DNA from: Dorea longicatena
GTDB lineage: Bacteria > Bacillota > Clostridia > Lachnospirales > Lachnospiraceae
Assembly (NCBI RefSeq): GCF_024168045.1
Contig: NZ_CP100126.1
Coordinates: 513,501 to 577,500 of the forward strand
DNA: 64,000 bases
Direction: 5' to 3'
Of this stretch, positions 37,961 to 47,257 are shown piece after piece. Position 1 is the first letter of the stretch, and the number at the start of each line of letters is the position of its first letter. The translations under genes were made by a program, and so were the position numbers. The notes beneath the pieces are model-generated. The model made no database searches and was not told the DNA's origin. It saw only the letters and a program-made list of their open reading frames with translations.

Positions 37961-38509
37961 GTGACAGGGATTATTGTTGTATTCCCGAATAAAGATAATG
38001 CAACAAATATCAGAAATCTGCTTGCCAGGGGCGGTATGGATGTAATTGGCGTGTGTTCCACCGGTGCACAGGCTATGCACTATGCAGATACTGTGGATAA
38101 CGGGATCGTGGTCTGCGGTTACCGCATGAAAGATATGATGTATACACAGCTGCGGGAATATTTACCGGATTCGTTTGAAATGCTCCTGATCGCATCGCAG
38201 GATAAATGGAGCAGCGGGGATGTAGAAGGAATTGTAGGGCTTTCTACCCCAATCAAGGTATACGACCTTATGAATACCATGAACATGATGCTTCAGTCCA
38301 TGGACAGAAAACGAAAAAAACGAAAGAAAGAATCAAAGAATCGTGATCCAAAGCAGCAAGAGACGATCCGCAGGGCAAAGGAACTCCTGATGGAACGTAA
38401 TAATATGTCTGAAGGAGAAGCACACCGCTATCTTCAGAAGAGCAGTATGGACAGTGGAACGAATATGGTAGAGACAGCAGAGATGGTACTGAGCATTATG
38501 GCAGAGTAA
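37961..38509 (+). CDS. ANTAR-domain antiterminator with pseudo-receiver, glnA-linked
   Basis: 182 residues, GTG start with AGGAGG upstream. The N-terminal receiver-like domain lacks the phospho-acceptor: IVVCGYRMKDM stands where LLDxxMPxMDG is expected. A lysine-rich linker leads to a C-terminal ANTAR domain (IRRAKELLMERNNMSEGEAHRYLQKSSM). ANTAR proteins bind twin hairpins in RNA and prevent termination. In Clostridium the glnA-linked relative NitR is involved in nitrogen control. Signalling here cannot be by standard phosphorylation. Confidence 0.85.
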   Translation: MTGIIVVFPNKDNATNIRNLLARGGMDVIGVCSTGAQAMHYADTVDNGIVVCGYRMKDMMYTQLREYLPDSFEMLLIASQDKWSSGDVEGIVGLSTPIKVYDLMNTMNMMLQSMDRKRKKRKKESKNRDPKQQETIRRAKELLMERNNMSEGEAHRYLQKSSMDSGTNMVETAEMVLSIMAE

Positions 38510-38572
38510 GAGATGAAAGAGTAAACATATTATAGAGAAAACGGATGCAGGAAAGGCAGGAAGAAAGAACAG

Positions 38573-39421
38573 ATGAAATTTACAAAGATGCATGGACTTG
38601 GCAATGATTATGTCTACGTCAACTGTTTTGAAGAAAAGATTGACAATCCGCCGGCGGTGGCAAGATTCGTCAGTGACAGACATTTCGGTATTGGTTCTGA
38701 CGGACTGATTATGATCAATCCGTCAAAAACAGCTGATTTCGAGATGGAGATGTACAATGCAGATGGTTCCCGAGGCGAGATGTGCGGCAACGGAATCCGT
38801 TGTGTGGCGAAATATGTCTATGATTACGGGCTGACCGATAAGACACAGATTTCCGTGGAAACACTTGGAGGAATAAAATATCTGGATCTTACCGTAGAAG
38901 ATGGGAAAGTGTCACTGGTAAAAGTAGACATGGGAAAACCGGAACTTGAGGCTGATCTGATTCCAATCATATCAGAGCGGGAACAGGTGATCGACGAACC
39001 AATTGAGGTGGATGGGAAAGAGTACCATATGACAGGAGTATCTATGGGAAATCCGCATGCAGTTATCTATGTGGATGATGTAAAGGGACTGGATCTGGAA
39101 AAAATAGGACCAAAGTTCGAGAATCATGAAAGATTTCCGAAGCGTATCAATACAGAGTTTGTGCACTGTATCGACAGACAGACGGTAGAGATGCGTGTGT
39201 GGGAACGCGGCTCGGGTGAAACCCTTGCATGTGGAACCGGAGCATGTGCCGTAGCTGTCTCCAGTATATTAAATAACTTGACAGATACACAAGTTACGGT
39301 AAAATTATTAGGTGGAGACTTGCAGATCGAGTGGGACAGAGAAAAGGATCGTGTATTTATGACAGGACCTGCAACAGTTGTATTCGACGGCGTGATAGAC
39401 ATTACAGAGATAAAGGAGTAA
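38573..39421 (+). CDS. dapF: Diaminopimelate epimerase
   Basis: 282 residues. Both catalytic Cys are present: [17 protein letters not shown] (about 72) and [14 protein letters not shown] (about 221). Converts LL- to meso-diaminopimelate for lysine and peptidoglycan. dapL starts 4 bases downstream, giving the last steps of the aminotransferase lysine pathway in one operon. Confidence 0.96.
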   Translation: MKFTKMHGLGNDYVYVNCFEEKIDNPPAVARFVSDRHFGIGSDGLIMINPSKTADFEMEMYNADGSRGEMCGNGIRCVAKYVYDYGLTDKTQISVETLGGIKYLDLTVEDGKVSLVKVDMGKPELEADLIPIISEREQVIDEPIEVDGKEYHMTGVSMGNPHAVIYVDDVKGLDLEKIGPKFENHERFPKRINTEFVHCIDRQTVEMRVWERGSGETLACGTGACAVAVSSILNNLTDTQVTVKLLGGDLQIEWDREKDRVFMTGPATVVFDGVIDITEIKE

Positions 39422-39425
39422 GAAG

Positions 39426-40640
39426 ATGTTTAAAGTAAACCAGGATTATTTGAAGTTACCAGGAAGCTATCTGTTCTCAACAGTAGCAAGAAAACAGCGT
39501 GAATATCAGGCAGCACATCCGGAAGCCGAGATCATTAAGCTGAGTATCGGCGATGTAACACAGCCTCTGGCACCTGCAATTGTTGAGGCTCTTCACGGGG
39601 CAGTTGATGAGATGGCACATGCAGAGACATTTCATGGATATGCACCGGATCTTGGATATGAGTTCTTAAGAAGCGCAATGGCGAAGAATGATTATCAGGC
39701 AAAAGGATGCGACATCAAAGCGGATGAGATCTTCATTTCCGACGGAGCAAAAGAAGACTGCGGTAATATTCAGGAGATTTTCTCGAAAGACAGCAAGATC
39801 GCTGTGTGCGACCCAGTATATCCGGTTTATGTAGATACAAACGTTATGGCAGGACGTACAGGTACATATGATGCTGCAGCAGGAACATGGAGCAATGTCA
39901 TCTATATGCCTTGTACAAAAGAGACGAACTTTGCACCGGAGCTTCCAAAAGAGACACCGGACATCATTTATCTGTGTTTCCCGAACAACCCAACAGGATC
40001 TACGGTAACAAAAGAACAGCTTCAGACATGGGTTGATTATGCAAATAAAACAGGCGCAGTGATCATCTATGATGCTGCTTACGAAGCATATATTTCAGAA
40101 AAAGAAGTGCCGCATTCTATCTATGAGTGCGAGGGCGCAAGAACATGTGCGATCGAGATCAGAAGTTTTTCTAAGAATGCTGGATTTACAGGAGTACGTC
40201 TGAGTGCAACAGTAATTCCAAAAGATATCAAGTCAGGAGATGTTATGTTACATTCTCTGTGGGCAAGACGTCACGGAACAAAGTTCAATGGAACTTCTTA
40301 TATCATCCAGAAAGCAGGAGAGGCTGTATACTCTGATGCGGGAAAAGAACAGTTGAGTGCACAGGTTGCTTATTACATGAACAATGCCAAAGTAATCAAA
40401 GAAGGACTCAAAGATGCCGGATACAATGTATCAGGCGGTGTCAATGCACCATATATCTGGCTTGAGACACCAAAGGGAATGACATCATGGGATTTCTTCG
40501 ATTATCTGCTTGATAAGGCTAATGTAGTAGGTACTCCTGGATCGGGATTCGGACCAAGCGGAGAAGGATATTTCCGTCTGACTGCATTCGGAACCTATGA
40601 GAGTACTGTTGCAGCAATTGAGAGAATTAAGAAGATGTAA
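39426..40640 (+). CDS. dapL: LL-diaminopimelate aminotransferase
   Basis: 404 residues, PLP fold type I. Landmarks: [47 protein letters not shown], the PLP lysine in [14 protein letters not shown], and [20 protein letters not shown]. It makes LL-DAP directly from tetrahydrodipicolinate, by-passing acylated intermediates. Paired with dapF. Confidence 0.96.
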   Translation: MFKVNQDYLKLPGSYLFSTVARKQREYQAAHPEAEIIKLSIGDVTQPLAPAIVEALHGAVDEMAHAETFHGYAPDLGYEFLRSAMAKNDYQAKGCDIKADEIFISDGAKEDCGNIQEIFSKDSKIAVCDPVYPVYVDTNVMAGRTGTYDAAAGTWSNVIYMPCTKETNFAPELPKETPDIIYLCFPNNPTGSTVTKEQLQTWVDYANKTGAVIIYDAAYEAYISEKEVPHSIYECEGARTCAIEIRSFSKNAGFTGVRLSATVIPKDIKSGDVMLHSLWARRHGTKFNGTSYIIQKAGEAVYSDAGKEQLSAQVAYYMNNAKVIKEGLKDAGYNVSGGVNAPYIWLETPKGMTSWDFFDYLLDKANVVGTPGSGFGPSGEGYFRLTAFGTYESTVAAIERIKKM

Positions 40641-40651
40641 TAAAAAAACGG

Positions 40652-40697
40652 CCGGTATTCCTATGCTGAAAAAAGCACGGGAATACCGGTTTTTTTA
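40652..40697 (+). terminator. Terminator after dapL
   Basis: CCGGTATTCC (40652-40661) pairs with 40680-40689, followed by eight Ts. Confidence 0.88.
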
Positions 40698-40759
40698 TCG
40701 CTATGTGTTTGGCATATGTGTTCCGCAGATGGCGTCACAACAAATGCAGAGAGATGCGG

Positions 40760-41560
40760 TCAGGATTTTGGATATACTCTTATCTGTAGTTCTGTAATAT
40801 GTTCGCGGATATCTGCTGATTGATGATTGTCTACCCAGATCAGTTCCAGAATAGGTCCATCAGGAACAAGACCATGATCATCTGCATAGTTGAGAAGTTC
40901 CGGAATATAAGAGGTGTTCTGACGGTAATCACCTGCATAGGTGAAGGTAAGATAAGTACCGCCGCGGAGACAATACTCTCCCGAATTATCAATGATAAAC
41001 ACTCCGGAATAATTTTCATACTGTCCTTTCTTTATTTCTTCTAACGGAAGAAAAGATCCGATGTTATGGTTGCTGATAATATAAAGATTTTCTGTATTTT
41101 TATTCAACAACTGTTTTACCAGAAGATCCATTTCTTCGTCTGTGTGGTAGGGAATATGCAAGGTATGACAATAACGGTCGGGAAACGTCTGCAGACGGAT
41201 TTTAAGCAGTGCCTGGTCTTCCGCACCGGATAATGTCAGAAGCCGTTCTTCTACATTTTTCTGAAGACGGTTTAATTCCTGAATCTGCTGATGGATGACA
41301 TCCAGTTCTTCTGTGAGCAGCTTACGCGTGTTCTCAACGCTTCGATTGTCCATGTATTCCCGGATTTTTTCCATAGGAAATCCCAGACGTCTCAGATCAC
41401 GTATGATATTCAGACGCCACAGATCATCAAGCGTATAGAGCCGGTAATTATTTTTTCCGCGTTTTGGAGCCAGAAGTCCCAGCTTCTCATAATAGCGGAG
41501 AGAATCCGGTCCGATGTTGTATAGTTTGGATATTTCGTTGATCTTAAAAAACTGTTTCAT
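40760..41560 (-). CDS. MerR-family regulator with effector-binding domain
   Basis: 266 residues from the ATG at 41560 (AGGTG upstream). The N-terminal MerR HTH is FKINEISKLYNIGPDSLRYYE and KNNYRLYTLDDLWRLNIIRD, with a coiled coil (about 80-115) and a GyrI/BltR-like ligand domain at the C-terminus (GGTYLTFTYAGDYRQN). No metal-binding Cys cluster, so it probably senses organic compounds. It is divergent from a MATE pump whose promoter has the 19-bp spacer that MerR proteins remodel. Confidence 0.9.
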   Translation of the reverse strand: MKQFFKINEISKLYNIGPDSLRYYEKLGLLAPKRGKNNYRLYTLDDLWRLNIIRDLRRLGFPMEKIREYMDNRSVENTRKLLTEELDVIHQQIQELNRLQKNVEERLLTLSGAEDQALLKIRLQTFPDRYCHTLHIPYHTDEEMDLLVKQLLNKNTENLYIISNHNIGSFLPLEEIKKGQYENYSGVFIIDNSGEYCLRGGTYLTFTYAGDYRQNTSYIPELLNYADDHGLVPDGPILELIWVDNHQSADIREHITELQIRVYPKS

Positions 41561-41602
41561 ATATTCACCTGTTGAAAACAAAATTCTGTTGATACATAAT
41601 AC

Positions 41603-41633
41603 TTGACCTTAGTATTATACCAGGGTTTAGACT
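41603..41633 (+). promoter_or_regulatory. MerR-type promoter of the MATE pump gene
   Basis: -35 TTGACC (41603-41608), 19-bp spacer, -10 TAGACT (41628-41633). A 21-bp near-palindrome centred in the spacer (41606-41626, ACCTTAGTAT-T-ATACCAGGGT) is the likely operator. Over-long spacers with a centred dyad are the hallmark of MerR-activated promoters. Confidence 0.82.
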
Positions 41634-41674
41634 ATGAATGAAAGAAAAACAGGTAAAAGAAATGAGGTTTTAAT

Positions 41675-42988
41675 ATGAGACTCGAAGGAAAGTCTTTGAA
41701 GAGTGATTTTTTTCGTTTTATCATCCCGTCAATTATCGCCCAGTGGGTATTCTCGCTTTATACCATGGTAGATGGTATCTTTGTGGCAAGAGGGGTATCG
41801 GAAGTGGCGCTGACAGCGGTGAATATCTCCATGCCGTTTACAACAGGACTGTTTTCTGTCTCCATCCTGTTTGCAGTCGGAAATTCGACGATTGTGGCAA
41901 TCTTTCTAGGACAGGGGGAAAAACAGAAGGCGAACGAAGTCTTTACGCAGAATGTGGTCTTATTATGTATCCTGTCGGTGTTGATTACAATACTGGTTAT
42001 GATATTTCTGGATCCATTTGCAAGATTCCTTGGAGCAACGGATCATATTCTTCCATATGCGAGAACATATATTGGAACGATCGCACCATTTTCTGTAGTA
42101 TATATCCTATCTTATTCATTTGAGACGCTGATCAAGACAGATGGCTATCCAAAGCTTGCGACAATCTATGTGACATCCGGGGCTGTGCTGAACTGTATCC
42201 TGGATTATATTCTGGTCATGGTGCTGCATAAAGGCGTCTGGGGTGCGGCATTTGCTACCGGGATCTCGCAGGCAGCAGTGATCCTCTTGTATCTGTGGCA
42301 TTTTCTGGGACCGAAAGGAACAATAAGATTCTCGAAATTTCATCTGATGCCATCGGAAATCGGGAGGCAGATCCGTAACGGTATGTCTTCCGGGATAACA
42401 GAATTCTCAAGTGGGATTATCATCTTCTTTTTTAACCAGGCAATCCTGAAATATATAGGAGAATATGCATTGGTAAGTTATACGATCATCTCATATGTGA
42501 ATACGATCGTTGTCATGTCCATGGCAGGCATTGCGCAGGGAACCCAGCCACTGATCAGTTACTACTATGGAAAAAACGAATCGGAAAAATATAAGAAGCT
42601 TCTGAAGTATGGAATGGTGGCAGCTGCGGCAGGTTCCGTGGCGGCTGTACTCATATGTTATGTTGGGGCAGAAAGTATTGTGGGATTGTTCTTAAAAGAG
42701 AGTGAAGCATCTCTGAGTGTATATTCGGTGCGGGTGCTTCGCATCTTTATCCTGTCATTTCTGCTTGCGGGACTCAATGTGGTCCTGGGAGGATATTTTA
42801 CCTCTGTGGAAAAGGCTGGATTCGCAACGATGATCTCACTTACCAGAAGTCTGATCGCACTGGTGATCAGTCTGGTATTTCTGACAGCTGTGTTTGGAGG
42901 AGAAGCTATCTGGTGGGCACCGCTGATTGCGGAGAGCTGCTGTCTGGTGTTATCAGCCGGGTTATATCAGTGGTACAGAAAAAAATAA
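41675..42988 (+). CDS. MATE-family multidrug efflux transporter
   Basis: 437 residues with 12 predicted helices in two homologous halves (FFRFIIPSIIAQWVFSLYTM; GIAQGTQPLISYYYGKNESE). MATE proteins extrude cationic drugs or toxins with Na+ or H+. ATG at 41675 with GAGG 7 bases upstream. Placed opposite the MerR regulator, so probably drug-induced. Confidence 0.92.
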   Translation: MRLEGKSLKSDFFRFIIPSIIAQWVFSLYTMVDGIFVARGVSEVALTAVNISMPFTTGLFSVSILFAVGNSTIVAIFLGQGEKQKANEVFTQNVVLLCILSVLITILVMIFLDPFARFLGATDHILPYARTYIGTIAPFSVVYILSYSFETLIKTDGYPKLATIYVTSGAVLNCILDYILVMVLHKGVWGAAFATGISQAAVILLYLWHFLGPKGTIRFSKFHLMPSEIGRQIRNGMSSGITEFSSGIIIFFFNQAILKYIGEYALVSYTIISYVNTIVVMSMAGIAQGTQPLISYYYGKNESEKYKKLLKYGMVAAAAGSVAAVLICYVGAESIVGLFLKESEASLSVYSVRVLRIFILSFLLAGLNVVLGGYFTSVEKAGFATMISLTRSLIALVISLVFLTAVFGGEAIWWAPLIAESCCLVLSAGLYQWYRKK

Positions 42989-43081
42989 TTTTTTTAAAAA
43001 TATCTATTGACTTTTCTCTGTAAACGAGTATAATTAATATTCGCTGGACAACTTAAGGACAGCAGAGAAAAGTCTTATTGA

Positions 43082-43152
43082 TGCGGATTGGTGTAATGGC
43101 AGCACAGCAGACTCTGACTCTGTTAGTAGAGGTTCGAGTCCTCTATCCGTAG
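43082..43152 (+). tRNA. tRNA-Gln (anticodon CTG), copy 1
   Basis: 71 bases, CCA not encoded. Acceptor TGCGGAT/ATCCGTA, anticodon loop CTCTGAC with anticodon CTG, T arm GAGGTTCGAGTCCTC. Promoter TTGACT (43007)-16 bp-TATAAT (43029). A hairpin terminator follows (about 43160-43192). Confidence 0.95.
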
Positions 43153-43286
43153 TTATGATACCGGGTACTTCATTAAGAAGTATCCGGTTTTTCGTTATAG
43201 AAAAAAATCAAAAATACCTATTGACTTTTTTGAAAAAATTGGTATAATAATATTTGTTCGCTGAACAATGCAGAACATCACACTGA

Positions 43287-43357
43287 TGCGGATTGGTGTA
43301 ATGGCAGCACAGCAGACTCTGACTCTGTTAGTAGAGGTTCGAGTCCTCTATCCGTAG
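43287..43357 (+). tRNA. tRNA-Gln (anticodon CTG), copy 2
   Basis: Identical to copy 1, with its own promoter (TTGACT at 43221, 16 bp, TATAAT at 43243) and a similar terminator hairpin. A local tandem duplication that includes the control regions, whose spacers have since diverged. Confidence 0.95.
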
Positions 43358-43422
43358 TTCCTTGGCAGGGGCGCCGGATACTTTTTAGAAGGTGTCCGGT
43401 TACTTTTAAAAATTGTATATAT

Positions 43423-43498
<76 letters not shown>

Positions 43499-43545
43499 TT
43501 ACCCCCATTTTATGGGGGGTTTTCATTTTTTAGGTGTTGAAAAAG

Positions 43546-43567
43546 TTGGTTGGCTTTGGTTGGGATT
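43546..43567 (+). repeat. Left arm-type repeat of element 2
   Basis: Two TTGGTTGG motifs 10 bp apart. The same 22-23-base block, with one added T, occurs at 47349-47371 near the other end. Confidence 0.6.
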
Positions 43568-44117
43568 ATCCAGTGTGTGCCAGATTCTTAAATTTGGCAT
43601 TTCGCTCTTGGATAATCTTTTTCTTTTCGGCAAGGTTTGAAGTGTCATAGGTATAATACTTCTCGTTGACCTCGGTAGTATGTCCTAACATACTTGCGAC
43701 CACTGATTTTGGTGTGCCTTTAGCTTGTAAGTCGGAACTGGTTGTTTTCCGTAGCTTAGTGATACCACCACCGTTTAATTTGTTTTCCCGGCATAACCGT
43801 GTCATGCAGTCAGTTATGTTTCTTGCATGGGTATAACTTCCATTGCCATCCGTGAAAATCCATTCACATAAAATTCCATGTTCTTCTTGTACTCGCTTGA
43901 TGCGTGCCAATAAGTGATTAATCTGTCCGTCAACCGGATAGGCTCTTGATTTCTTGGTTTTAGTCTTACCAACAGAAAATTCATTTTTTAACCGATTGTG
44001 TTTTGCAGATTTATTGATACTGATGCAGATATCATTGATATCAGACCATTTCAAGGTTGATAGCTCACTAACCCTCATACCCGTGTACATTGCTAATTCT
44101 ATGGCATGCTGTCTACA
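43566..44117 (-). pseudogene. Tyrosine integrase, C-terminal fragment
   Basis: Catalytic half only. The reading frame, closed by a stop just above 44117, starts CRQHAIELAMYTGMRVSELS and runs to 43566. Arg I (TGMRVSEL), the second Arg (ITKLRKTTSSDL), His and Tyr (LGHTTEVNEKYYTYD) are present, but the usual box II His is a Thr. The N-terminal and core-binding domains are missing because the upstream DNA is the front of rep. Not functional as a recombinase. Confidence 0.85.
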
Positions 44118-44650
44118 TCAATGCGGTTTATTTTGATAAATCCATACGTCCATAAATCTTGTAGTTTTTCCTTTGCCACAAACGGAAAATCAAAGAAAAT
44201 AACATGGTAGTGGATTGCTCCACGTTTCTGTTTCTCCCACGTTGCAATATATTTCAATGTCTGGACTTTGGTTTGATACAGATAGTAATTTAATCGTTGT
44301 ATAAAATACTTAAATTCCTTGTTGGTTATAGTGATGTCTTGAATATTCTCTCGGAATGTCAGCGTTAAAAATTTGGTCTTGTTATCAAAATTGCAGTCAA
44401 CAATACGGGCAATCTCCCAACGGGTTTGCTCATAGTGTTTTTGCTTGCGCTTTAAACTGTCATATTGCTTATGAGCCGACATTTCATCAAATACTTTACG
44501 TTTATGTGCTTGTGTATTACTTGTTTTTGAATCTGAATTTGAATGGCTGTAAATTGGAGTTTCATAGAAATACACTTCTTTCGTAGTAGGAGTTTCAATG
44601 ATTTTCGTATTGTATACAAAACATTGTTTTGCTTTGCCCACGAAATTCAC
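44099..44650 (-). pseudogene. HUH-type Rep protein, N-terminal fragment
   Basis: About 183 residues. KFLTLTFRENIQDI (motif 1) and KRGAIHYHVIFFDFP (HUH motif 2, H-Y-H) identify a rolling-circle replication initiator. The Tyr-containing motif 3 and the C-terminus are missing: after INRIDVDS the sequence runs into the integrase fragment in another frame and stops at 44099. The nuclease therefore lacks its nucleophile. Confidence 0.8.
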
Positions 44651-44812
44651 CTCGTATCCTATTTTGTATGTGCTTGTTTCTACTCCGATTTTTCGGAAGA
44701 TGTTGTTTTATATATCAAGTAAAGATAGAACGATATCTGTTTCCTTAAATGGTGCAGATAGTCAGCACCTTATGACGTTGTCCGGCACTGACTATCTGCC
44801 CCCTTTAGGGAA
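44651..44812. other. Non-coding stretch with a 12-bp perfect dyad
   Basis: GCAGATAGTCAG (44754-44765) pairs with CTGACTATCTGC (44788-44799). It lies between the rep fragment and the small gene upstream of it, where an origin or terminator is expected. Confidence 0.5.
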
Positions 44813-45133
44813 CTATTTTGTTCCGGCTTTTCTGATATTGGCAGCTTCTGCTTTGACGGATAAGCGTCCATTATAAAGACTCGCCCATGTAAGTAGTCCC
44901 TCAAATGAAACGGTCACTTGTCCTCTTTGCTCCAATTCTTCATTAGACACAAGCTGATTGGCATTTTTAACGCCAACTTTGATTTTCTCAAATTTCAGCT
45001 TTGGAAAAAGAACAGTGTAGTAGAAGCCTAGTTTCTCTTTGGTGTTGTAGTCAATCCATTCAGATACTTCGACTAATTGAAATTGTTCCTCCAGTTTGTC
45101 CGGGTTTAAAATGAAATCAGTTCCTCTAATCAA
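44813..45133 (-). CDS. Small rep-associated protein of element 2
   Basis: 106 residues starting MIRGTDFILNPDKLEEQF, with ribosome binding site AAGGAGG upstream. Beta-rich (GQVTVSFEGLLTWASLYNGR). Analogous in position to the 20810-21142 gene; in many such elements a protein of this size may bind single-stranded DNA, which is a guess here. First gene of the leftward rep operon and under its promoter at 45185-45213. Confidence 0.6.
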   Translation of the reverse strand: MIRGTDFILNPDKLEEQFQLVEVSEWIDYNTKEKLGFYYTVLFPKLKFEKIKVGVKNANQLVSNEELEQRGQVTVSFEGLLTWASLYNGRLSVKAEAANIRKAGTK

Positions 45134-45161
45134 TAAATATGACCTCCTTAAAATATTTGAT

Positions 45162-45271
45162 TATCTGATATTCAGATATTTATTATAATACAGCACAGAA
45201 TAAGCGATGTCAAGAGAAATATCTTAATATCCGATAAAAAGATTGACAGAGTGAAAACATTGAAATATAAT
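45162..45271. promoter_or_regulatory. Divergent promoters with XRE operators
   Basis: Rightward promoter: TTGACA (45243), 17 bp, TATAAT (45266), a perfect consensus. Leftward promoter: TTGACA (45213-45208), 17 bp, TATTAT (45190-45185). Operators: TATCTGA-TAT-TCAGATA (45162-45178) near the leftward start site, and a degenerate TATCTTA-ATA-TCCGATA (45220-45236) between the -35 boxes. This arrangement resembles a phage-type immunity switch. Confidence 0.75.
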
Positions 45272-45294
45272 GAGCATAAACAAGGAGGATTGCG

Positions 45295-45711
45295 ATGAAT
45301 AAAATAAAAGAATTGAGAAAAGAAAATAACATCACAGTTGCGGAATTGGCAAAAGAGTTGGGAATTTCACAAAGTATGCTGACTAACTATGAAAATGGGA
45401 ATGGAACTCCAAGGGATGATTCTATATGGGATAGGTTATCACAACTGTTTGGCGTAAGCAAAAGTCATGTTATGGGATTGACTACAGATATTGATGTGGT
45501 TCACAGAAAGAAAAAATTTAAAGCGGTTGTGGATATGTCAGAACCCATATCAATACAAGTGGAAAATCAAACAGACATTGATATCTTGACTAAGTTGGAC
45601 CTACTGGATGATGAAGATACAAACAAGGTATTAGACTTTATTAACAATCTTCTTACTATAAAGAAATATGAGGGAATTGAAGATAGTCCAATCGAATATG
45701 TGACGAAATAG
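45295..45711 (+). CDS. XRE-family repressor of element 2
   Basis: 138 residues, CAAGGAGG upstream. HTH: KIKELRKENNITVAELAKEL, then SQSMLTNYENGNGTP. The C-terminal half is acidic (TKLDLLDDEDTNKVLDFINN). Probably represses the leftward rep promoter and its own through the two TATCTGA-type dyads. Confidence 0.85.
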   Translation: MNKIKELRKENNITVAELAKELGISQSMLTNYENGNGTPRDDSIWDRLSQLFGVSKSHVMGLTTDIDVVHRKKKFKAVVDMSEPISIQVENQTDIDILTKLDLLDDEDTNKVLDFINNLLTIKKYEGIEDSPIEYVTK

Positions 45712-45723
45712 CAGAAGTAATCT

Positions 45724-45794
45724 AAGGCGTCCACTTGCCCAGCCGACCCGCCGCCCTGTTAGGAACCGTCGCTCTGGGCATCCTTCGGAACGTT
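45724..45794. other. GC-rich structured island
   Basis: A roughly 65% GC stretch (GCCCAGCCGACCCGCCGCCC and CGCTCTGGGCATCCTTCGG) in otherwise AT-rich element DNA. GCCCAG (45737) can pair with CTGGGC (45773). No ORF. Could be a small RNA or an oriT/origin remnant. Confidence 0.35.
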
Positions 45795-45846
45795 GGTTTT
45801 TGAAAGAACACGAACAAGAAAGAACTAGATGTGGAAAGTATACAGA

Positions 45847-45894
45847 GAATAGCAGACAGCACGATTGCGAAAGTGTTGTCTGTTATTCTTTTTC
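45847..45894. terminator. Bidirectional terminator in element 2
   Basis: GAATAGCAGACAGCAC (45847-45862) pairs with 45873-45888, followed by a T-run. It separates the repressor gene from the convergent small gene. Confidence 0.8.
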
Positions 45895-46203
45895 TTAGTC
45901 ATATTCAAAAACAACGGTTTTAAAGGGTTTCTCTCCATAACGAATCAGCCATGCAGAATAATAGAGATTGATTTCAAGGGTAGTAGGAGTGCCGTTAATC
46001 TTGTTGTGTTCTGTTTCGATTTTACGAATAGTCTCATCAATTCCCCAATATTTGTAAACAATAACAGTTAGCTCCGTGTCTCGTGTGCCTTGATTACTGA
46101 ATGACATGCTGTTACGGACATGGTAATCGGGCAGACTGATGTAATAGCAGATTCCGGCAATTAGACAGAACAATAAAAATGTAGTTATGACTTTTATTTT
46201 CAT
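45895..46203 (-). CDS. Small membrane-anchored or secreted protein, unknown
   Basis: 102 residues with an N-terminal hydrophobic helix (KVITTFLLFCLIAGICYYI) and an external domain of about 75 residues. GAGAGGTG upstream of the ATG on the minus strand. No family recognised; element cargo. Confidence 0.55.
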   Translation of the reverse strand: MKIKVITTFLLFCLIAGICYYISLPDYHVRNSMSFSNQGTRDTELTVIVYKYWGIDETIRKIETEHNKINGTPTTLEINLYYSAWLIRYGEKPFKTVVFEYD

Positions 46204-46317
46204 GTGTATGCACCTCTCTTTCTTAAATCCCTAAGGGGATAACTATATAGTACCTCGCTGTATAGTGAATTACTACATAAAGATTTATTAAATATACTTT
46301 GTGTAGGGGTGATGCAT

Positions 46318-46533
46318 ATGAATTATGGACATTTAGAGTTAAGGATAGAAGAACTGTTGAAAGAACGGGATATCAGTAAGAATACCATTTGCAAAGAGTT
46401 GGATATTCCGAGGTCAAATTTTAACAGATATTGCAGAAATGAATTTCAAAGGCTGGATGCAAATTTGATTTGTAAGTTATGTGATTATTTTGATTGTGAA
46501 GTTGGCGAATTGATTTGTTATGTAAAAGAATAA
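46318..46533 (+). CDS. Small XRE/HTH_26-type regulator
   Basis: 71 residues (start at 46318, GGGG 8 bases upstream; 46312 and 46309 also in frame). HTH: LRIEELLKERDISKNTICKE, LDIPRSNFNRYCR, then a YFDCEVGELICYV tail typical of one-domain Cro-like regulators. Confidence 0.75.
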   Translation: MNYGHLELRIEELLKERDISKNTICKELDIPRSNFNRYCRNEFQRLDANLICKLCDYFDCEVGELICYVKE

Positions 46534-46714
46534 CGAGCTGTTGCTGTTATTGGCATGGAATGGATAAAAGGGTATGCGGAGGTGTGAAAGTCTCTCATAC
46601 CTTTTTACTTGTGTATTTTATAAAATCGAATTATACTGTGAGTAGTGAAAGTTAAGCAAATAGAATTTGTAAATCTGGACAAATCCGATTTATTATATGA
46701 AAGGAAATTATATT

Positions 46715-47128
46715 ATGAAAATTGATGTATGTTCAAAGAAAGAACAGGATTATATTATTGAAAGACTGGTGGAATATAATCTATCTCAGGTTGAGGCTAA
46801 ACAGAAAGAAAATTTCATAGATTTAAGCAAGAAAATCGGTAAGGATGATAAGATTGTTGCTGGTATTGTAGCAAGGATGTATTGTTGGAATGTAGTTTAT
46901 GTTGATACATTGTGGGTCGATTCTAGTTATAGAGGGAAAAAACTTGGTAGCTTACTTTTAGAAGAAGTTGAAAATGATGCTAAATCAAAAGGTGCTAAAC
47001 TTATTCATCTTGATACATTTGATTTTCAAGCCAAAGAATTTTATGAGAAGCAAGGGTATATTGTATTTGGTATATTAGAAAATTGTCCAGAAAAGCATTA
47101 TAGATATTATTTGAAAAAAGTCTTATAG
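46715..47128 (+). CDS. GNAT-family N-acetyltransferase (cargo)
   Basis: 137 residues from the ATG at 46715, with AAAGGA 9 bases upstream. Acetyl-CoA motif A: VDTLWVDSSYRGKKLGSLLL; motif B region: FYEKQGYIVFGI. Very AT-rich compared with the chromosome, indicating separate acquisition. Similar to small-molecule and aminoglycoside-like GNATs; substrate unknown. Confidence 0.85.
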   Translation: MKIDVCSKKEQDYIIERLVEYNLSQVEAKQKENFIDLSKKIGKDDKIVAGIVARMYCWNVVYVDTLWVDSSYRGKKLGSLLLEEVENDAKSKGAKLIHLDTFDFQAKEFYEKQGYIVFGILENCPEKHYRYYLKKVL

Positions 47129-47222
47129 TTCTTAAATCAAACTTTTGGTCAATATATAAAACTCGACAACTTCCAGTTTGTCAAAATTAAGTACATAATC
47201 TTGCTTGGCACAATGGCGGAAA

Positions 47223-47257
47223 TTAGCCACAGGGAACACCTATGGCTAGTGTTTTTT
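47223..47257 (+). terminator. Terminator after the GNAT gene
   Basis: TTAGCCACAGG (47223-47233) pairs with CCTATGGCTAG (47239-47249), followed by GTTTTTT. Confidence 0.75.

Noticed and set aside
47129..47222. Additional cargo gene after the GNAT gene
   Set aside because: No ORF of useful length; only a terminator and arm-type repeats are visible up to the att site.
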